NCBI RefSeq assembly: GCF_006494715.1
Contig: NZ_CP041151.1
Coordinates: 620,001-684,000, forward strand
Source of the DNA: Shewanella sp. SNU WT4
GTDB lineage: Bacteria; Pseudomonadota; Gammaproteobacteria; Enterobacterales; Shewanellaceae
DNA: 64,000 nt
Reading direction: 5' to 3'
The position numbers and the translations under genes were made by a program. Shown here piece by piece: positions 54,103 to 63,812 of this stretch. The notes beneath the pieces were generated by a model. It was given only the letters and a program-made list of their open reading frames with translations. It was not told the DNA's origin and did not search any database. Within the stretch, counting starts at the first letter, position 1; each line of letters opens with the position of its first letter.

Positions 54103-56208
54103 TTACTGGCGTTTACGCCAAATCGATAACTGCGAAATGCTGTGTTGGAATTTGCGTTTAGTTTCGCGAATGACAAAGGGAATGTCCTTCACGGCGCACA
54201 GTTCAAAGTCTTGATGCAGCGCCTCATTAAGCCCATCTAAGCTAGTAAAGTTCTCCGCATCGCGCTTAAAGCCGCCGAGCCAATTGGCTTTATTTGTGTA
54301 CTGCTCCAGCCAAGTGTAGGGGGATAAGATCACTAAATAGCCGCGACTATTAAGCCTTGCAGGCATATCTGCCAAAAACTTATGGGGGTCGGTTAATCTA
54401 TCAATTAAGTTGGCAGCATAAATAAGATCATAGCCACTCAACCTAGGCTTGAGATTACAAGCATCCCCTTGCTGAAAATGTATGTTAGCGGCTAAGTCTT
54501 GGTAGTTTAGCTGCGTTAGACTTACGCTCTTAAATTCTTGCAGCTCGCCTTCAGTGGTAATAGTCCAGCGCTTTTGTCCTTGCTCACATAAATCTATGGC
54601 TTGAGAAATAAAGCGCGCCGAAAAATCGATAGCGTCCACTTGCTGATAATGCTTAGCCAGTTCAAAACTAGCGCGCCCCACAGAGCAGCCAATATCCAGC
54701 GCCTTAAGAGTGCGGTTTGGTTCAATTTCAGCCATAACACTTGCCACTGCATTGACGCAGAAATTGGCCACACCAAAGTGGCTATCACCATAATGGAATT
54801 CTAAGTACTGGGAAATAAGCTCATCGGTTTCGTAAATATTCACTGGCTCATTGCTGGGTAATGCTTGCGCTGAGCGCACATAGCGAAAGCCTGCATGCTG
54901 ATAAAAGTGCCGTCTGAAGGCGTAGCGACTGGCATGCTGCATTTCATTGCCGGTTGAAATCCAGCTGCCACCTTTAATGAGGTTATGGCGGCCATCAAAG
55001 GTTGGGGTGGAGAAGTCATCATACATGGGATGCACTTCAAAGCCGTTAAGGCCATTGATGGCGGTTTCGCTCCATTGCCAAACATTACCGATAACATCAT
55101 AAAATCCTTGATGCTCAAAGCGATTGACAGGGCAAGATGAGGCAAAGTGTGCCAGACCTAAGTTGGCAGGGATTTCTTGCCAATCTTGGCTATCGCCACT
55201 GACGTTTTGGCGTAAACAATACCATTCAGCTTCTGTCGGAAGGCGTAACTGACTTTGCTGCACTTCGCTTAAGTAATGGCAAAAGGCCTTGGCTTCTAAG
55301 TAATTAACTTCTACTGGCCAGTTTAAGGGCAAAGGGATTTCTTCGGTGAGGTTGCGTTGCCACCATAGACCTTGGTGTTTACGCCAAAATCTTGGATGCT
55401 GCGCTTGGGTGTAATTTAGCCACTGCTGACCTTCTTGGGTCCACCATCTTAAGGTTTGATAACCACCCGCCTCAACAAAGGCCAGGTACTCTTGATTGCT
55501 AACTAAATAGCGACTCGCTTCAAAGTCATTCACTGTGACTGACTGCTGGCCGTACTCATTATCCCAACCATAAGTCATGTCGGTAGCGGCTTTGCCTAAC
55601 GTCATAGTGCCACCGCTTTGATGCAGCAACTGATTGCTGGGCGCTAGAGCCATGCTCTCGCAAGCATGCCAGTTGCTTGAGGGCGTCACTAAATGCAGCG
55701 GCAGCTGGCGGATAATGACAGACGATGTTTCAAGATGAATTCTTTCATGCTCTATGCCCATTAATATGAGCCAAGCCGGCGATTGCGCCGTAATAGGTAA
55801 GCTCAGCGCTAGGTTATCTATGACTTGATTGACACAAGCGCTCACTTCATCGCGATAGCGCCGCACTTGACAGACGCTTGGCCAGGCATAGTGCTGACTG
55901 TTGACATCATCCCAGCTCATTTCATCCACGCCTATGGCAAACATAGACTCAAATTCAGGGTTGATACGCTCATCAATGAGGCGAGCCAGTTTAAGTTTGT
56001 TGATATAAAAAGTGGCGGTATGGCCAAAATAAAAAATCAACGGATGACGTAACGGTTCAGCCTTAAGAAAATAGGCGTCATCGGTATTGATAAGGTCGAA
56101 TAACTGCTGATATTGCTGCCAAGTATGGTTGAAATAGCGCTTAATCTCGGCGCGTTTACTTTCAACATCGGTACCATCAAGAGAAACACTTTGATTGAGT
56201 GAGGTCAC
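54103..56208 (-). CDS. ovoA: 5-histidylcysteine sulfoxide synthase/methyltransferase OvoA (ovothiol A)
   Basis: A 701-residue, three-domain enzyme. The N-terminal DinB-like domain (about 20-180) carries the iron site, GHTATF and the HERIHLET motif (H-x3-H-x-E). A formylglycine-enzyme-like domain follows (about 190-440; EASRYLVSNQEYLAFVEAGG, LPTEAEWYCLR, GFRYVRSA). The C-terminal class I methyltransferase (450-700) has ALDIGCSVGRASFELAK. OvoA joins cysteine to the histidine C5 as sulfoxide and then methylates the imidazole N, giving ovothiol A, an antioxidant. GTG 56208 is preferred, with AAGGA six bases upstream; a TTG two codons earlier is in frame. Confidence 0.92.
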   Translation of the reverse strand: MTSLNQSVSLDGTDVESKRAEIKRYFNHTWQQYQQLFDLINTDDAYFLKAEPLRHPLIFYFGHTATFYINKLKLARLIDERINPEFESMFAIGVDEMSWDDVNSQHYAWPSVCQVRRYRDEVSACVNQVIDNLALSLPITAQSPAWLILMGIEHERIHLETSSVIIRQLPLHLVTPSSNWHACESMALAPSNQLLHQSGGTMTLGKAATDMTYGWDNEYGQQSVTVNDFEASRYLVSNQEYLAFVEAGGYQTLRWWTQEGQQWLNYTQAQHPRFWRKHQGLWWQRNLTEEIPLPLNWPVEVNYLEAKAFCHYLSEVQQSQLRLPTEAEWYCLRQNVSGDSQDWQEIPANLGLAHFASSCPVNRFEHQGFYDVIGNVWQWSETAINGLNGFEVHPMYDDFSTPTFDGRHNLIKGGSWISTGNEMQHASRYAFRRHFYQHAGFRYVRSAQALPSNEPVNIYETDELISQYLEFHYGDSHFGVANFCVNAVASVMAEIEPNRTLKALDIGCSVGRASFELAKHYQQVDAIDFSARFISQAIDLCEQGQKRWTITTEGELQEFKSVSLTQLNYQDLAANIHFQQGDACNLKPRLSGYDLIYAANLIDRLTDPHKFLADMPARLNSRGYLVILSPYTWLEQYTNKANWLGGFKRDAENFTSLDGLNEALHQDFELCAVKDIPFVIRETKRKFQHSISQLSIWRKRQ

Positions 56209-56649
56209 GAGCAATCCTTAATCTGCGTATCCGTGTGATTGAATATACACCATAGGTGATAATGATTGATGGCGATAATGTTTACGTTTATAACATCTTA
56301 ATAAACATTATCAGTTGTGGGATGGCGACTCAATCTGCTTCAGTGGATTGAGTGTTTTAAAGCCTAAATTTATTTCAATATTCAAGCATGGTTAGCGCTT
56401 AAGCGTTAGTCGGCCTAAACCAGTAGATAGTGGCGATTAGTTGTTGTTTTAGCATGAAGTTAGCGAGCGAAAGGTTCGGTAGATGTGGGTTATTTGCTTT
56501 TATAAGTAAATGATTTGAGTGCGAATTATGCTATTAATCATATTTAAGCATGGTTTTAAGCTTATTTTAAGATTAAAGGTGACAATCATAACTACTTAGA
56601 GCCAAGCTTGTTGCGGCTCAAGTTATTGTAAAGGCTGATTCATCTTGTC
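56209..56649. other. Spacer between ovoA and the chitinase leader
   Basis: About 440 AT-rich bases between divergent genes, with no gene. It must carry the ovoA promoter and the promoter of the riboswitch-led chitinase transcript. No operator was assigned. Confidence 0.5.
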
Positions 56650-56745
56650 ATGAAGCTGCTTGCGATAAAGGCAAAATGCGTGAAAGCGCATGACGCAAAA
56701 CCTCCGGTCTAAGTGGTGAAACCATAAGATAGCGGGGCTTCCACA
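56650..56745 (+). promoter_or_regulatory. Cyclic-di-GMP-I (GEMM) riboswitch aptamer
   Basis: The aptamer core is complete: AAGGCAAAATGCG, GAAA tetraloop (56683-56686) closed by the P2 stem TGCG/CGCA, the hallmark GACGCAAAACCTCCGG (56692-56707), TCTAAG receptor, P3 GGT-GAAA-CC, then ATAGCGGGGCTTCC. P1 can form from GAAGC (56652-56656) with GCTTC (56737-56741). It lies directly upstream of the chitinase gene. c-di-GMP-I riboswitches in front of chitin-binding genes are known in Vibrio. Confidence 0.92.
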
Positions 56746-56789
56746 GGTAGTGTTCGAGTGCAAAAACTCGCGTTACCTGTTTCTATTTG
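56743..56789 (+). terminator. Expression platform hairpin after the riboswitch
   Basis: ACAGGTA (56743-56749) pairs with TACCTGT (56774-56780), with an inner CGAGT/ACTCG stem (56755-56770), followed by TTCTATTTG. It looks like an intrinsic terminator with a slightly broken T-run, 20 bp before the chitinase start. Confidence 0.65.
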
Positions 56790-56801
56790 AAACGGGAAAT
56801 A

Positions 56802-58988
56802 ATGATGATAAAGAAATTAACACTGAGTGCGTTAGTCTTGGCTCTGACTGGGCTAGCTCAGCCGCTACAGGCGCAAATGGTAAACCCTGAAGCCGGTGTC
56901 GTCGTAGGCTACTGGCATAACTGGTGTGATGGCAGCGGTTACAAAGGTGGCGTAGCGCCATGCGTTAAACTAAGCGACGTTAACCCTATGTATAACGTCG
57001 TCGACATCTCTTTTATGAAGGTCTATGACACAGCTGAAGGTCGTATTCCTACCTTTCGTTTAGACCCGCAAGTGGGTTTATCAGAAGCAGAATTTATTGC
57101 TGAAATTGCCGAATTAAACCGTCAAGGCCGCGCCGTATTATTAGCCTTAGGTGGCGCCGATGCCCATATCGAATTAAAAATCGGTGATGAACAAGCCTTT
57201 GCTGATGAACTGATTCGTCTTACCGATATCTACGGTTTTGATGGTTTAGATATAGATTTAGAGCAAGCCGCGGTGACTGCTGCTGATAACCAGACGGTTA
57301 TCCCAGCGGCGTTAATCATGGTGAAAGAGCACTACCGCGCTCAAGGTAAAAACTTCTTAATTACCATGGCTCCAGAATTCCCATACCTGACAACGGGTGG
57401 CAAATACGTTCCTTATTTAGAGCGTTTAGAAGGCTACTACGACTGGATCAACCCGCAGTTTTATAACCAAGGTGGCGATGGTATCTGGATTGATGGGGTA
57501 GGTTGGGTTGCTCAAAACAACGATGAACTCAAGCAAGAGTTTATCTACTACATTGCGGATTCATTAATTAACGGCAGTCGCAGTTTTTATAAGATCCCTC
57601 ACGACAAGTTAGTGTTTGGTATCCCAACCAGCAACGATGCCGCGGCCACTGGCTATGTTAAAAATCCACAGCATTTATACAGCGCTTTTGAAGCCTTGAA
57701 AAACCAAGGTCAGCCGCTGCGTGGTGTTATGACTTGGTCTGTTAACTGGGATATGGGGCGTGATGCGGCTGGTAATGAATACAATGAGTCCTTCATTAAG
57801 GCTTATGGCCCATTTGTACACAGCCAAGTGCCGCCAGTACCAGAAGCGGGTAAGCCAGTATTCACAGGCTTAGGTCATGCGCGCGTGCTGCATGCCACAA
57901 CATTTGATCCTATGGCAGGCGTGACTGCTATGGATACCGAAAATGGTGATTTAACCTCGCGCATTGTGATTGAAGGCCAAGTTGATACCAACACCTTAGG
58001 TGAATATGTACTGACTTATCGCGTCAGTGATAATGATGACAACGAAACTGTTGATGCCCGCAAAATTGAAGTTTATAGCGTGAAGCCTGTCTTTAGTGGA
58101 TTAGATAATCGCGTCGTGCCATTAGGCGCCGCATTTGATCCCTTAGCTGATGTGACGGCATTTGATGCGGAAGATGGTGATCTTACTGCTCAAATTCAGG
58201 TTTCTGGCAAAGTGGATGTGAATACTGTCGGCCGCTACAGCTTAACTTACTCAGTGACAGACAATGCTGGTCAACAAGTGACAGCCTCGCGTCAAGTGCG
58301 CGTGACTGATGACTCGCTGGTGTGTGGTAATGCCTGGCAGGCGGATAAAGTCTATTTAGCTGATGAAGTGGTTAGCCATCAGGGTAAGAGCTGGAGCGCT
58401 GGCTGGTGGACCCAAGGTGATGAGCCTGGTAGCACAGGTGAGTGGGGCGTGTGGCGCGTTGCTGGCGATAGCGATTGTGACGGCGGTGTATCGCCTGAAC
58501 TGCCAAAGTTAAGCGTTTCACTTAGCGGTATCGCTGCTGAGTATCACATCAAAGATGGCGCCGTGGATTTAGCGGTGACTGTTAAAACTAACCGCAGCGC
58601 TATGGTTACTATGAAAGTGACCGATACTGGCGGAATGATAGTTAACGGTGGCGATTTCGCCGCGCAAATTGCAGCAGAGCAAACGGTAAATCTGTCTTTA
58701 GCACAAGTTATTGCTGGTGAGTATCGCCTGCAATTGGCGGCAACTGATACTGATGGTAACGAGTCTAAGCAAGCCTTTACGCTGATGCTGAAAGAAAGCG
58801 AGCCTTTGCCACCGGGTGATTATCCAGCTTATGTGGCTGGTACCCAGTATGCCGCTGGTGACATGGTTACAGGTAGCGATGGCAATATTTACCAGTGTAA
58901 GCCTTGGCCATATACCGCTTGGTGTGCAAGCGCTGCTTACGCGCCAGGTGCCAGTGCTTATTGGATGGATGCTTGGGACGCGCGTTAA
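56802..58988 (+). CDS. Secreted GH18 chitinase with chitin-binding domains
   Basis: A 728-residue exported enzyme. Signal peptide 1-24 (ending PLQAQ). GH18 catalytic domain about 28-345 with FDGLDIDLEQ, giving D147-x2-D150-x-D152-x-Glu154, the catalytic acid. Two DUF5011-type Ig-like domains follow (about 348-426 and 427-503; KPVFTGLGHARVLHATTFDP and KPVFSGLDNRVVPLGAAFDP). Then a type 3 chitin-binding domain (about 507-557; CGNAWQADKVYLADEVVSHQ), a linker domain, and a second chitin-binding domain at the C-terminus (672-728; YVAGTQYAAGDMVTGSDGNI). It should hydrolyse chitin extracellularly. It follows a c-di-GMP riboswitch. ATG 56802 or 56805 is used. Confidence 0.9.
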   Translation: MMIKKLTLSALVLALTGLAQPLQAQMVNPEAGVVVGYWHNWCDGSGYKGGVAPCVKLSDVNPMYNVVDISFMKVYDTAEGRIPTFRLDPQVGLSEAEFIAEIAELNRQGRAVLLALGGADAHIELKIGDEQAFADELIRLTDIYGFDGLDIDLEQAAVTAADNQTVIPAALIMVKEHYRAQGKNFLITMAPEFPYLTTGGKYVPYLERLEGYYDWINPQFYNQGGDGIWIDGVGWVAQNNDELKQEFIYYIADSLINGSRSFYKIPHDKLVFGIPTSNDAAATGYVKNPQHLYSAFEALKNQGQPLRGVMTWSVNWDMGRDAAGNEYNESFIKAYGPFVHSQVPPVPEAGKPVFTGLGHARVLHATTFDPMAGVTAMDTENGDLTSRIVIEGQVDTNTLGEYVLTYRVSDNDDNETVDARKIEVYSVKPVFSGLDNRVVPLGAAFDPLADVTAFDAEDGDLTAQIQVSGKVDVNTVGRYSLTYSVTDNAGQQVTASRQVRVTDDSLVCGNAWQADKVYLADEVVSHQGKSWSAGWWTQGDEPGSTGEWGVWRVAGDSDCDGGVSPELPKLSVSLSGIAAEYHIKDGAVDLAVTVKTNRSAMVTMKVTDTGGMIVNGGDFAAQIAAEQTVNLSLAQVIAGEYRLQLAATDTDGNESKQAFTLMLKESEPLPPGDYPAYVAGTQYAAGDMVTGSDGNIYQCKPWPYTAWCASAAYAPGASAYWMDAWDAR

Positions 58989-59027
58989 TCCCGCGAGTCT
59001 AACTATCAATAAATACTGCTGTTAATT

Positions 59028-59053
59028 AAAGCCGCCCTCGGGCGGCTTTTTTG
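59028..59053 (+). terminator. Terminator after chitinase
   Basis: AAAGCCGCC / GGCGGCTTT stem with CTCG loop, followed by TTT. Rho-independent. Confidence 0.95.
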
Positions 59054-59243
59054 TGGCCGAGAGTTAAGTATTCATGCGGGCTAAGCCTTGCGCATATTTA
59101 AGTCGCTAATGTTCTGCACTCTGTTTTTAATCTGCTTTATAAGCTGTTGTTTTAGTAAAACATGTTATGAATATGACGCTTTATTTTGGTCAAACTTGAT
59201 GTTAACGTGCTGTGGGTTTTATGTTGAATTGGTGGTGGTCGCT

Positions 59244-60053
59244 ATGAAGTTCACTCATATAGTCGGATATCCAATCGCCATAAGCTTAAGCTTAGGTTTG
59301 GGCTTGGTCGGCGCCGAGTTAATGGATGCTAAGTTAGCGGCGTCTATGCCAGCGCCATCGATTCTTGCCGAGCAAAGTGTTGATGCTATTGAGATTGCGC
59401 GCCTGCAGCAAGAAGTGGCTATGCAGCAGCAAGAAATTGAATGGTTACTGCGCATGGTCAAAGCTGGGCTAAGCGGTGATATGGCAGGCCACATGCAAGC
59501 TTATCGCGCTAAACCTAGCGACAATCTTGCGCCGCAACCGAGTGCCACAGCAATTGCCCCCATTGAGGATGCCAAGGCCAAGGCGTTGCGCCTGCAAAAT
59601 GCTCAAGCGTATGTTTCCCGCGTGCAACTGGCTGATGTAGCATTACAAAAGCAAGCGTTAGCCGAGGGCTGGGCCAATGAAGGTCAGCTAGCTGATGCAA
59701 GACGCGCTTTATGGCAGCAAGCCCGAGATGAATTAACAGAGGCTGAATACATCCATGGGCTTCATGGCGCGCAGTTACCTAATGTAATGCTTGTCAGTCA
59801 TGCCAGCCCTGAATTAGTGACTACTGCCGGGGTTGCTCGCGGTGATGTGTTATTAACGATAAACAGTGTGCGGGTGTTTAGTCGTGATGATATGCAGCGG
59901 CAATTGCTAAATATTGATAGTAGCGCGAGTGTTGAAGTGACGCTTAATCAGCAGGGTAAGACTATCAGCTTAGTGGTAACTGATTTTAATAAGAATATTG
60001 AGTTTTATGGCGACTCAATCGCTTTAGATAAAATGCCAATATTGAGTAATTAA
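59244..60053 (+). CDS. PDZ-domain protein with coiled coil
   Basis: About 269 residues. One N-terminal hydrophobic segment (IAISLSLGLGLVGAELM) acts as a signal anchor, followed by a coiled coil (IARLQQEVAMQQQEIEWLLRM) and a C-terminal PDZ-like domain (about 185-255; AGVARGDVLLTINSVRVFSRDDMQRQL). PDZ domains of this type bind C-termini of envelope proteins or are docking modules of proteases and secretion systems. No protease domain is present. The ATG at 59244 is used; an open frame of 52 codons upstream is probably not translated. Confidence 0.65.
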   Translation: MKFTHIVGYPIAISLSLGLGLVGAELMDAKLAASMPAPSILAEQSVDAIEIARLQQEVAMQQQEIEWLLRMVKAGLSGDMAGHMQAYRAKPSDNLAPQPSATAIAPIEDAKAKALRLQNAQAYVSRVQLADVALQKQALAEGWANEGQLADARRALWQQARDELTEAEYIHGLHGAQLPNVMLVSHASPELVTTAGVARGDVLLTINSVRVFSRDDMQRQLLNIDSSASVEVTLNQQGKTISLVVTDFNKNIEFYGDSIALDKMPILSN

Positions 60054-60082
60054 GATTTTTTAAGTGTTACTTCTGTGAGATA

Positions 60083-60109
60083 AAAAAGCCCTGCATCGCA
60101 GGGCTTTTT
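60083..60109. terminator. Bidirectional terminator between the PDZ gene and glnA
   Basis: AAAAAGCCCTGC / GCAGGGCTTTTT, perfect 12-bp stem with ATC loop between convergent genes. Confidence 0.97.
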
Positions 60110-60126
60110 GGTGTTAATTCAACCAA

Positions 60127-61536
60127 TTACAAGCTGTAATACATTTCGAATTCAAGTGGGTGCGTGGTGCGAGCAACGCGCTCAGCTTCAGCAGTTTTCA
60201 GGGTAATGTACGAATCAATGAAGTCATTGCTAAATACGCCGCCACGAGTTAAGAACTCACGGTCTGCATCTAAGTGCGCTAATGCATCTTCCAGTGAACG
60301 TGCCACCTGCGGGATTTCTGCTGCTTCTTCTGGTGGTAAGTCATACAAGTCTTTATCCATAGCTTCGCCTGGATGGATCTTGTTTTGAATACCATCAAGT
60401 CCTGCCATCAACAGGGCTGCAAAGCCTAAGTATGGGTTGGCATGTGGATCTGGGAAGCGCGCTTCAATGCGACGACCCTTAGGGCTTGGTACTACCGGAA
60501 TGCGGATTGAGGCGCTGCGGTTACGGGCAGAGTATGCCAACATCACAGGCGCTTCAAAATGCGGTACTAAGCGCTTATAAGAGTTAGTGCTTGGGTTAGT
60601 GAAAGCATTGATGGCGCGAGCGTGCTTAATAATACCGCCAATGTAGAACAGAGCTAATTCACTTAACCCTGCGTACTTGTCGCCAGCAAATAAGTTAACG
60701 CCATCTTTAGACAGTGACTGGTGCACGTGCATGCCGCTACCGTTATCGCCTACGATTGGCTTAGGCATGAAAGTTGCGGTCTTACCATAGGCGTGAGCCA
60801 TGTTATGAACCACATACTTAAGAATTTGAATTTCGTCGGCTTTTTTAGTCAGGGTATTAAAGCGAGTTGCAATTTCGTTTTGACCTGCAGTCGCCACTTC
60901 ATGGTGATGCGCTTCAACCACTTGACCCATTTCTTCCAGCACTAAACACATAGCGCTACGTAAGTCTTGTGATGAGTCTACAGGTGCTACTGGGAAGTAA
61001 CCGCCTTTGACCATAGGGCGATGGCCAGTGTTGCCGCCTTCATAGCTAGTGCCTGAGTTCCATGCCGCTTCTTTGGCATCAATTTTTACGAAACAGCCTG
61101 ACATGTCAGTACCAAAACGGACATCGTCAAACAGGAAGAATTCTGGCTCTGGACCGACTAATACGGTATCAGCAATGCCGGTGGCACGCAGATACTCTTC
61201 CGCTTTCTTAGCGATAGAGCGTGGGTCACGATTGTAACCTTGCATTGTGCCTGGCTCTAAAATGTCACAGCGGATCAGTGCAGTAGTTTCTTCGGTGAAC
61301 GGATCTAACAAGAAAGTGTCTGGATCTGGCATTAACACCATGTCAGATTCACTGATGCCTTTCCAACCTGCAATCGATGAACCATCAAACATTTTGCCGT
61401 CTTCAAAAAAGTCGGCATCTACTTGATGGGTAGGAATAGTCACGTGCTGTTCTTTACCTTTGGTATCGGTAAAACGTAAATCAACAAATTTTACTTCGTG
61501 TTCTGCTAATTGTTGTAAAACTGCTTCATACGACAT
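60127..61536 (-). CDS. glnA: Type I glutamine synthetase
   Basis: A 469-residue GlnA: beta-grasp N-domain ([32 protein letters not shown]) and the catalytic domain with the NxxE(A/E)R-type ligands [27 protein letters not shown] and [18 protein letters not shown]. Tyr398 in [11 protein letters not shown] is the adenylylation site, as in enteric GlnA. CGGAGGCTTAAACA precedes the ATG. It ligates ammonia to glutamate using ATP. Upstream are two NtrC boxes and a sigma-54 promoter. Confidence 0.98.
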   Translation of the reverse strand: MSYEAVLQQLAEHEVKFVDLRFTDTKGKEQHVTIPTHQVDADFFEDGKMFDGSSIAGWKGISESDMVLMPDPDTFLLDPFTEETTALIRCDILEPGTMQGYNRDPRSIAKKAEEYLRATGIADTVLVGPEPEFFLFDDVRFGTDMSGCFVKIDAKEAAWNSGTSYEGGNTGHRPMVKGGYFPVAPVDSSQDLRSAMCLVLEEMGQVVEAHHHEVATAGQNEIATRFNTLTKKADEIQILKYVVHNMAHAYGKTATFMPKPIVGDNGSGMHVHQSLSKDGVNLFAGDKYAGLSELALFYIGGIIKHARAINAFTNPSTNSYKRLVPHFEAPVMLAYSARNRSASIRIPVVPSPKGRRIEARFPDPHANPYLGFAALLMAGLDGIQNKIHPGEAMDKDLYDLPPEEAAEIPQVARSLEDALAHLDADREFLTRGGVFSNDFIDSYITLKTAEAERVARTTHPLEFEMYYSL

Positions 61537-61624
61537 TGTTTAAGCCTCCGGTAGGGTAAAGCACTCACTAATCAATTTATTATTGTCTGCCTAAATGGCT
61601 TTCGACAGGGTTAGCCAATATAAA

Positions 61625-61639
61625 GCGAAAGTCGTGCCA
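61625..61639 (-). promoter_or_regulatory. Sigma-54 promoter of glnA
   Basis: On the minus strand TGGCAC-GACTT-TCGC, matching TGGCAC-N5-TTGC except for one base. Transcription would start near 61612, about 75 bp before the glnA ATG. Confidence 0.8.
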
Positions 61640-61701
61640 ATTATTTAAGTTATTGTTTATATTGTGTTTGGTGGTTCTTGTTGAGCGAGGTTGACTCGGT
61701 T

Positions 61702-61718
61702 TGCACCAATATGGTGCG
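61702..61718. promoter_or_regulatory. NtrC-binding site 1 of glnA
   Basis: TGCACC-AATAT-GGTGCG, eleven of twelve consensus bases, about 98 bp upstream of the predicted sigma-54 start. Confidence 0.88.
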
Positions 61719-61752
61719 CACGATGATATATTTTGGGGCAGGAGCAGATAAC

Positions 61753-61769
61753 TTCACCATTAGGGTGCA
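61753..61769. promoter_or_regulatory. NtrC-binding site 2 of glnA
   Basis: TTCACC-ATTAG-GGTGCA, eleven of twelve consensus bases, 51 bp (about five helical turns) from site 1, about 149 bp upstream of the predicted start, similar to the classic paired enhancer of enteric glnA. Confidence 0.85.
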
Positions 61770-61936
61770 TTTGGGAGCAGATGAGCGAGCTGGCGAAGGT
61801 TTCCATGAGTGGCCAAAAAATAATCCTGTGCGGCAAGGCTCCCGTAGAGTAGAATGTACCACTTTTTATTGCAACCACTATACTGTTTAGCGGTGGCAAA
61901 TGCCCTTAATGTTTTTGATGGTAAGAGGTTTTATCT

Positions 61937-63748
61937 GTGCTAGAAAAATTACGTAACATCGCAATCATTGCGCACGTTGACCATGGTAAAACGACCTTGG
62001 TTGATAAGCTGCTGGGTCAGTCAGGTACTCTGGCGACTCGTGGCGAAGCAACAGAGCGAGTAATGGACTCCAACGATCTGGAAAAAGAACGTGGGATCAC
62101 GATTCTGGCAAAGAACACTGCCATCAAATGGAATGATTACCGTATTAACATCGTTGACACTCCTGGTCACGCCGATTTCGGTGGTGAAGTAGAGCGTGTT
62201 ATGTCGATGGTTGATTCAGTATTATTGCTGGTTGATGCGGTTGATGGTCCTATGCCACAAACTCGCTTCGTGACTCAGAAAGCTTTTGCTCAAGGTCTGA
62301 AGCCAATCGTTGTTATCAACAAGATTGACCGTCCAGGCGCTCGTCCTGATTGGGTTATCGATCAAGTATTCGACCTGTTCGATAACTTAGGCGCTACCGA
62401 TGAGCAGTTGGACTTCCCAATTGTTTATGCTTCTGCATTAAACGGTTTCGCGACTTTGGATCCGGATGTTGCTAGCGATGACATGACTCCACTGTTCCAA
62501 ACTATCATTGATCGCGTATCTCCTCCAGATGCTGACAGTGACGGTACCTTCCAGATGCAGATTTCTCAGCTGGATTACAACTCATACGTGGGTGTTATCG
62601 GTATCGGCCGTATTAACCGTGGTAGCATCAAAACTAACCAACAGGTAAGTATTGTTGGTGCTGATGGTAAAGTTCGTAACGGTAAAATGGGCCAAGTATT
62701 AGGTTACATGGGTCTGGATCGCCACGAAGTTGAAGTTGCTAACGCTGGCGACATCGTAGCTATCACCGGCTTAGGCGAACTGAAGATTTCTGATACTGTA
62801 TGTGCTGCTGGCGCTGTAGAAGCTATGACGCCACTGTCTGTTGATGAGCCTACTCTGACCATGACTTTCCAAGTAAACACTTCTCCGTTTGCTGGTAAAG
62901 AAGGTAAGTATGTAACTTCACGTAATATTCTTGAGCGTCTGCAGCAAGAATTAGTGCACAACGTAGCACTGCGTGTTGAAGAAACTGACAGCCCAGATCG
63001 TTTCCGCGTTTCTGGCCGTGGTGAACTGCACTTATCTATCCTGATTGAAAACATGCGTCGTGAAGGTTATGAATTAGCCGTTTCTCGTCCAGAAGTTATC
63101 ATCAAGGATATCGATGGTGTTAAGTGTGAACCATTCGAAAACCTGACTGTTGACGTTGAAGAAGAGCATCAAGGCAGCGTGATCGAGAAGCTGGGTACCC
63201 GTAAAGCTGACATGAAAGATATGCAGTTAGATGGCAAAGGTCGTGTACGTATCGACTTCGTTATCCCAAGCCGTGGCTTAATCGGTTTCCAAACTGAGTT
63301 CTTGACTGCTACTTCTGGTACTGGTCTGCTGTACCATAGCTTTGATCACTACGGTCCACACAAAGGCGGTGACATTGGTCAACGTGCTAACGGTGTATTG
63401 ATCTCTAACGCTACTGGTAAGGCTCTGACATTCGCTCTGTTCGGTCTGCAAGACCGTGGTCGTCTGTTTATTGGCCATGCGGCCGAAGTTTATGAAGGCC
63501 AAGTAGTTGGTATTCACAGCCGTTCTAACGATCTGACAGTTAACTGTCTGAAAGGTAAGCAGCTGACCAACATGCGTGCTTCTGGTACTGACGAAGCTCA
63601 AGTACTGACCACGCCTATCTTGATGACTCTGGAACAAGCTCTTGAGTTCATTGATGATGACGAATTGGTAGAAGTAACGCCTAAGAGCGTACGTGTCCGT
63701 AAGCGTTTCTTAACTGAAAACGATCGTAAGCGCGCTAGCCGCGGTTAA
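61937..63748 (+). CDS. typA: Ribosome-associated GTPase TypA/BipA
   Basis: A 603-residue translational GTPase: G1 [12 protein letters not shown], switch [15 protein letters not shown]3 [15 protein letters not shown]4 [11 protein letters not shown], then domain II, EF-G-like domains and the C-terminal TypA domain ([19 protein letters not shown]). It binds 70S ribosomes and helps assembly and growth in cold or stress. It starts with GTG at 61937 with AAGAGG upstream. Its codon usage is highly biased towards preferred codons, as expected for an abundant protein. Divergent from glnA across about 400 bp. Confidence 0.97.
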   Translation: MLEKLRNIAIIAHVDHGKTTLVDKLLGQSGTLATRGEATERVMDSNDLEKERGITILAKNTAIKWNDYRINIVDTPGHADFGGEVERVMSMVDSVLLLVDAVDGPMPQTRFVTQKAFAQGLKPIVVINKIDRPGARPDWVIDQVFDLFDNLGATDEQLDFPIVYASALNGFATLDPDVASDDMTPLFQTIIDRVSPPDADSDGTFQMQISQLDYNSYVGVIGIGRINRGSIKTNQQVSIVGADGKVRNGKMGQVLGYMGLDRHEVEVANAGDIVAITGLGELKISDTVCAAGAVEAMTPLSVDEPTLTMTFQVNTSPFAGKEGKYVTSRNILERLQQELVHNVALRVEETDSPDRFRVSGRGELHLSILIENMRREGYELAVSRPEVIIKDIDGVKCEPFENLTVDVEEEHQGSVIEKLGTRKADMKDMQLDGKGRVRIDFVIPSRGLIGFQTEFLTATSGTGLLYHSFDHYGPHKGGDIGQRANGVLISNATGKALTFALFGLQDRGRLFIGHAAEVYEGQVVGIHSRSNDLTVNCLKGKQLTNMRASGTDEAQVLTTPILMTLEQALEFIDDDELVEVTPKSVRVRKRFLTENDRKRASRG

Positions 63749-63776
63749 TATCGTGACTCTTTGAGTCATTCAGTCA

Positions 63777-63812
63777 AAGCCCCGCAGAGGTAACTCTGCG
63801 GGGCTTTTTGTT
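63777..63812 (+). terminator. Rho-independent terminator after typA
   Basis: AAGCCCCGCAGAG / CTCTGCGGGGCTT, perfect 13-bp stem with GTAA loop and a run of T's. Confidence 0.98.
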
